The notes under the pieces are model-generated. The model saw only the letters and a list, made by a program, of their open reading frames with translations, was not told the origin of the DNA and did no database searches. This document shows, one piece after another, positions 60,668 to 64,000 of a DNA stretch of 64,000 nt. The position numbers and the translations under genes are program-made. Every line of letters begins with the position of its first letter. The first letter of the stretch is position 1. The DNA comes from Shinella zoogloeoides (GTDB lineage: Bacteria > Pseudomonadota > Alphaproteobacteria > Rhizobiales > Rhizobiaceae): contig NZ_CP131130.1 in NCBI RefSeq assembly GCF_033705735.1, positions 124,001 through 188,000 of the forward strand, written 5' to 3'.

Positions 60668-61822
60668 ATGACGAAGGCTGGAGATTTTTCGCGGGGAACG
60701 TTTGTCGGGCGCGTCTGGCGGCCGGATGTGCAGGGGCCGGCGGTCGTGGCGCTGCGGGACGGCAAGCTCTATGACATCACCTCCGGGGCCGCGCCCACCA
60801 TGCGGGACTTGCTGGAGGCCGACGATCCGGCAGCGATCGTCCGCGCGGCCGGAGGTGAAGATCTCGGCGCGCTCGATGCGGTTCTGGAAGCCTCGGTCGA
60901 AGGCGCCGGCAATGTCTCCCGGCTCCATCTGCTCGCACCCTGCGATCTCCAGGCGGTGAAGGCCTGCGGCGTCACCTTCGCCCGTTCGATGATCGAGCGC
61001 GTGATCGAGGAGAAGGCGGCGGGCGATCCGGCGCTGGCGGAAAAGATGCGCACGCGCGTCACGGCCATCATCGGCGACAGCCTGCGCGACCTGAAGGCGG
61101 GCTCGGAAGCCGCCGCGAAGGTCAAGGCCGCGCTGATCGAGGAAGGCGTCTGGTCGCAATATCTCGAAGTCGGCATCGGGCCGGATGCGGAGGTCTTCAC
61201 CAAGGCCCCGGTGCTTGCCGCCGTCGGCTGGGGCGCGTCCGTCGGCCTGCACCCGGTCTCCAGATGGAACAATCCGGAGCCGGAGGTCGTGCTCGCCGTC
61301 GACAGCGCCGGCCGCGTCAAGGGCGCGACGATCGGCAACGACGTCAATCTGCGCGACGTCGAGGGCCGCTCGGCGCTGCTGCTCGGCAAGGCGAAGGACA
61401 ACAATGCCTCCGCCGCCATCGGCCCCTTCATTCGCCTCTTCGACGAGACCTATTCCATCGAGGACGTGCGCAAGGCCGATCTCGATCTCCTGATCGAAGG
61501 CGAGGACGGCTTCGTGCTGAAGGGCCGCAGCACCATGCGCGAGATCAGCCGCGACCCGCTCGACCTCGTTTCCCAGACCATCGGCCGGCATCACCAGTAT
61601 CCGGACGGCTTCATGCTGTTCATGGGCACGCTGTTCGCGCCCGTCGAGGACCGCGACGCGCCGGGGCAGGGCTTCACCCACAAGATGGGCGACCGGGTGA
61701 CGATCTCCAATGCGGAACTCGGCGCGCTGGTCAACACCGTGCGCCTTTCCACCGAATGCCCGCCATGGACCTTCGGTGTCTCCGCGCTGATGCGCAACCT
61801 CTCTTCGCGCGGCCTTCTCTGA
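60668..61822 (+). CDS. Fumarylacetoacetate hydrolase-family enzyme
   Basis: 384 residues, longer than the usual 280 because of an N-terminal domain of about 100 residues. The catalytic core has VKACGVTFARSMIERV, YLEVGIGPDAEVFTKAPVLA, SRWNNPEPEVVLAVDSAGRV with the metal-binding acidic residues, TIGNDVNLRDVEGRSALLLG and HHQYPDGFMLFMGTLFAPV. Such enzymes hydrolyse or decarboxylate acylpyruvates and dehydrate sugar acids. The size and N-terminal extension fit 2-keto-3-deoxy sugar-acid dehydratase-like members. It is not clearly linked to the leucine genes that follow. Confidence 0.85.
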   Translation: MTKAGDFSRGTFVGRVWRPDVQGPAVVALRDGKLYDITSGAAPTMRDLLEADDPAAIVRAAGGEDLGALDAVLEASVEGAGNVSRLHLLAPCDLQAVKACGVTFARSMIERVIEEKAAGDPALAEKMRTRVTAIIGDSLRDLKAGSEAAAKVKAALIEEGVWSQYLEVGIGPDAEVFTKAPVLAAVGWGASVGLHPVSRWNNPEPEVVLAVDSAGRVKGATIGNDVNLRDVEGRSALLLGKAKDNNASAAIGPFIRLFDETYSIEDVRKADLDLLIEGEDGFVLKGRSTMREISRDPLDLVSQTIGRHHQYPDGFMLFMGTLFAPVEDRDAPGQGFTHKMGDRVTISNAELGALVNTVRLSTECPPWTFGVSALMRNLSSRGLL

Positions 61823-61844
61823 GGCAATCGCAAATCCACGATCG

Positions 61845-61868
61845 GCGGCCCCGAAATTAAGGGGCCGC
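61845..61868 (+). terminator. Hairpin after the FAH-family gene
   Basis: GCGGCCCC (61845-61852) pairs with GGGGCCGC (61861-61868) around GAAATTAA, 22 bases past the stop. There is no T-run; it is a probable transcript end or stabiliser between this gene and the leucine-degradation genes. Confidence 0.5.
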
Positions 61869-61958
61869 TCCTCCCAATCCCCGCCAAAGCGACTACATTA
61901 GGAGAGTGGCTTTCGTGGAGGAGGGCCGCAGGCCGCGCGGCCGCGAGGGAGGATCGAC

Positions 61959-63122
61959 ATGTATGACGCCGGCATGAGCTTCGGGCTTGGCGAGGATATC
62001 GAGGCGCTGCGCGAGAGCGTGCGGCGCTTTGCGGCCGACAGGATCGCCCCGCTGGCCGCCGCGATCGACCGCAGCAACACCTTTCCGATGCCGCTCTGGC
62101 GGGAGCTGGGCGACCTCGGCCTGCTCGGCATCACCGCGCCGGAAAGTTTCGGCGGCGCCGGCATGGGCTATCTCGCCCATTGCGTGGCGATGGAGGAGAT
62201 CAGCCGCGCCTCGGCCTCCGTCGGCCTCAGCTACGGCGCCCATTCCAATCTCTGTGTCAACCAGATCGTCCGCAATGCCTCGCCGGCGCAGCGGGAACGG
62301 TACCTGCCGAAGCTGATCTCCGGCGAACATGTCGGCGCGCTCGCCATGTCCGAGCCGGGGGCGGGGTCGGATGTCGTGTCCATGAAGCTGCGCGCGGAAA
62401 AACGTGGGCCACGCTATGTGCTGAACGGCAACAAGATGTGGATCACCAACGGGCCGGATGCGGATGTGCTGGTGGTCTATGCCAAGACCGATCCCGAAGC
62501 CGGCCCGCGCGGCATCACCGCCTTCCTCGTCGAGAAGGGTTTCAAGGGTTTTTCCACCGCGCAGAAGCTCGACAAGCTCGGCATGCGCGGCTCCAATACC
62601 TGCGAGCTGGTCTTCACCGATTGCGAGGTGCCGGAGGAGAACGTGATGGGCACCGTCGGGCGCGGCGTCAACGTGCTGATGTCCGGTCTCGACTATGAGC
62701 GCGTCGTGCTGTCGGGCGGCCCGCTCGGCATCATGGCCGCCTGCCTCGATGTGGTCGTGCCCTATCTTCACGAGCGCAAGCAGTTCGACCGGTCCATCGG
62801 CGAGTTCCAGCTCATGCAGGGCAAGGTGGCGGACATGTATGTCGCGCTCAATGCCTGCCGCGCCTATGTCTATGCCGTGGCGAGCGCCTGCGACCGTGGC
62901 GAGACGACGCGCAAGGATGCCGCCGGCTGCATCCTTTATTCCGCCGAGATGGCGACCAAGCTGGCGCTGGAGGCCATCCAGTCGCTCGGCGGCAACGGCT
63001 ATATCAACGACTATCCGACCGGCCGCCTGCTGCGCGATGCGAAACTCTACGAAATTGGCGCCGGCACCTCGGAAATCCGCCGCATGCTGATCGGCCGCGA
63101 AATCTTCCAGGAGACGCTGTGA
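61959..63122 (+). CDS. ivd: Isovaleryl-CoA dehydrogenase
   Basis: 387 residues, the normal length. Flavin and substrate motifs are [20 protein letters not shown] and [20 protein letters not shown]. The catalytic Glu lies in an isovaleryl-specific position, E247 in [16 protein letters not shown], and not in the C-terminal position used by most acyl-CoA dehydrogenases. It oxidises isovaleryl-CoA to 3-methylcrotonyl-CoA in leucine breakdown. The next gene starts at its stop (TGATG) and encodes the carboxylase that uses the product. Confidence 0.93.
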   Translation: MYDAGMSFGLGEDIEALRESVRRFAADRIAPLAAAIDRSNTFPMPLWRELGDLGLLGITAPESFGGAGMGYLAHCVAMEEISRASASVGLSYGAHSNLCVNQIVRNASPAQRERYLPKLISGEHVGALAMSEPGAGSDVVSMKLRAEKRGPRYVLNGNKMWITNGPDADVLVVYAKTDPEAGPRGITAFLVEKGFKGFSTAQKLDKLGMRGSNTCELVFTDCEVPEENVMGTVGRGVNVLMSGLDYERVVLSGGPLGIMAACLDVVVPYLHERKQFDRSIGEFQLMQGKVADMYVALNACRAYVYAVASACDRGETTRKDAAGCILYSAEMATKLALEAIQSLGGNGYINDYPTGRLLRDAKLYEIGAGTSEIRRMLIGREIFQETL

Positions 63123-64000
63123 TGCCGGTTCTCCCTTCGGCCGTGAACACGCGCAGCGAAACCTTCGCGGCAAACCGCAAGGCGATGCTCGATGCGCTGG
63201 CCTTGGTGGAAGAGGCGGCGAGCCTTGCCATGGACGGCGGCGGGGCGAAGGCGCGCGAGCGCCACCTTTCCCGCGGCAAGCTGCTGCCGCGCGAGCGGGT
63301 GGCGCAGCTTCTCGACCCTGGCTCGCCCTTCCTCGAAATCGGCCTCACCGCCGGCCACGGCCTCTATGACGGCGCCTCGCCCTCCGGCGGCATGATCGCC
63401 GGCATCGGCCGCGTCTCCGGCCTCGAATGCATGATCGTCTGCAACGACGCAACGGTGAAGGGCGGCACCTATTATCCCATCACCGTGAAGAAGCATTTGC
63501 GCGCGCAGGAGATCGCGGCGCAGAACCGTCTGCCCTGCATCTACCTCGTCGATTCCGGCGGGGCGAACCTGCCGAACCAGGACGAGGTGTTTCCGGACCG
63601 CGATCATTTCGGCCGCATCTTCTACAACCAGGCGCAGATGTCCGCCGCCGGCATCCCGCAGGTCGCCGTCGTCATGGGAAGCTGCACGGCGGGCGGGGCC
63701 TATGTGCCGGCGATGAGCGACGAGACCGTCATCGTCGAGAACCAGGGCACGATCTTCCTCGCCGGCCCGCCTCTGGTAAAGGCCGCGACGGGTGAGGTGG
63801 TGACGGCAGAAGACCTTGGCGGCGGCGACGTGCACACCCGCCTTTCCGGCGTCGCCGATCACCTGGCGCGCGACGACCGCCATGCCCTTGCCATCGCCCG
63901 TGGGATCGCCGCCAATCTCAACACGCAGAAGCCGCCGGTCGTGAGGTCCGGCGCGGGCGATGCCCCACTCTACGACCCGGAAGAGCTTCTCGGCATCGTG
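63122..64000 (+). CDS. Methylcrotonyl-CoA carboxylase beta (carboxyltransferase) subunit, N-terminal part
   Basis: 293 codons from the ATG at 63122 to the right edge without a stop; the full protein is about 535 residues. The carboxyltransferase N-lobe is clear: [97 protein letters not shown] and [20 protein letters not shown]. It moves the biotin-bound carboxyl group to 3-methylcrotonyl-CoA. It is translationally coupled to ivd; the biotin-carrying alpha subunit is expected beyond the window. Confidence 0.93.
   Translation, partial: MPVLPSAVNTRSETFAANRKAMLDALALVEEAASLAMDGGGAKARERHLSRGKLLPRERVAQLLDPGSPFLEIGLTAGHGLYDGASPSGGMIAGIGRVSGLECMIVCNDATVKGGTYYPITVKKHLRAQEIAAQNRLPCIYLVDSGGANLPNQDEVFPDRDHFGRIFYNQAQMSAAGIPQVAVVMGSCTAGGAYVPAMSDETVIVENQGTIFLAGPPLVKAATGEVVTAEDLGGGDVHTRLSGVADHLARDDRHALAIARGIAANLNTQKPPVVRSGAGDAPLYDPEELLGIV

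Noticed and set aside
58556..61681. Long minus-strand extension of the AraC frame across the MFS, membrane-protein and FAH genes
   Set aside because: It is antisense to three well-supported genes and of low complexity. The AraC protein has its expected length from the ATG at 58555.

Overview
The window looks like chromosomal DNA of a GC-rich member of the Rhizobiaceae (Hyphomicrobiales, Alphaproteobacteria; an Ensifer-, Shinella- or Rhizobium-like organism). The evidence is the gene content and order: murA-DUF2948-hisD-UPF0262-phosphatase-infA-maf-yacG next to tRNA-Phe, podJ, rpsU with cspA, and fadE-fadA-fadB. Rhizobial palindromic intergenic repeats and strongly GC-biased third codon positions agree with this. 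I see no prophage, insertion sequence, CRISPR array or plasmid backbone. Most of it reads as ordinary core genome with a few accessory loci.

Layout. 1-2.4 kb: three-gene sensory cassette (histidine kinase, single-domain response regulator, receiver-HisKA_2 kinase). 2.4-3.3 kb: non-coding, with a long inverted repeat and a rhizobial repeat. 3.3-4.8 kb: small genes including rpsU and cspA. 5.0-10.8 kb: fatty-acid beta-oxidation operon (fadE, fadA, a YbaY-like gene, fadB) behind a MerR-type promoter. 11.4-15.3 kb: polarity factor podJ. 15.8-18.6 kb: TSUP exporter with its TIGR02186 partner, UspA and an HxlR regulator. 18.7-22.5 kb: DHFR-like protein, then the Lhr-type helicase and PdeM nuclease. 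22.6-28.8 kb: membrane proteins, TPR-methyltransferase, CAP lipoprotein, MATE pump, pyrD and small DUF genes. 28.9-34.4 kb: LuxR-type response regulator and a large transporter-fused hybrid kinase, separated by a hydrolase of unusual composition. 34.6-35.1 kb: mscL.

35.1-44.2 kb is the most coherent accessory locus. It is a divergent cluster for arginine or guanidino compounds: a 2-ketoarginine decarboxylase-like enzyme, an arginine transaminase-like enzyme, a TetR regulator and an arginine-deiminase-superfamily hydrolase on one side, and a basic amino-acid ABC importer with an M20 amidohydrolase on the other. 44.4-47.0 kb: cyanide-insensitive bd oxidase cioAB with a tiny DUF2474 subunit. 47.2-50.3 kb: chorismate mutase, galE, a P-loop protein and an aminotransferase. 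50.9-56.9 kb: tRNA-Phe and the conserved yacG-to-murA block. 57.1-60.6 kb: tRNA-Thr, an AraC regulator divergent from an MFS pump, and a membrane protein. 60.7-64.0 kb: a fumarylacetoacetase-family enzyme, then leucine degradation (isovaleryl-CoA dehydrogenase and the start of the methylcrotonyl-CoA carboxylase beta subunit), cut by the window edge.

The catabolic genes fit together: fatty-acid, leucine and arginine-type breakdown feed acetyl-CoA and central metabolism. The regulatory signals I could read directly are a MerR-type operator/promoter before fadE, a dyad over a good promoter in the divergent arginine-type locus, a CtrA-like box before podJ, and several terminators. I did not find a clearly novel defence or mobile system. 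The best leads are the arginine-type locus, the repeat between the importer's binding-protein and permease genes, and the foreign-looking hydrolase.
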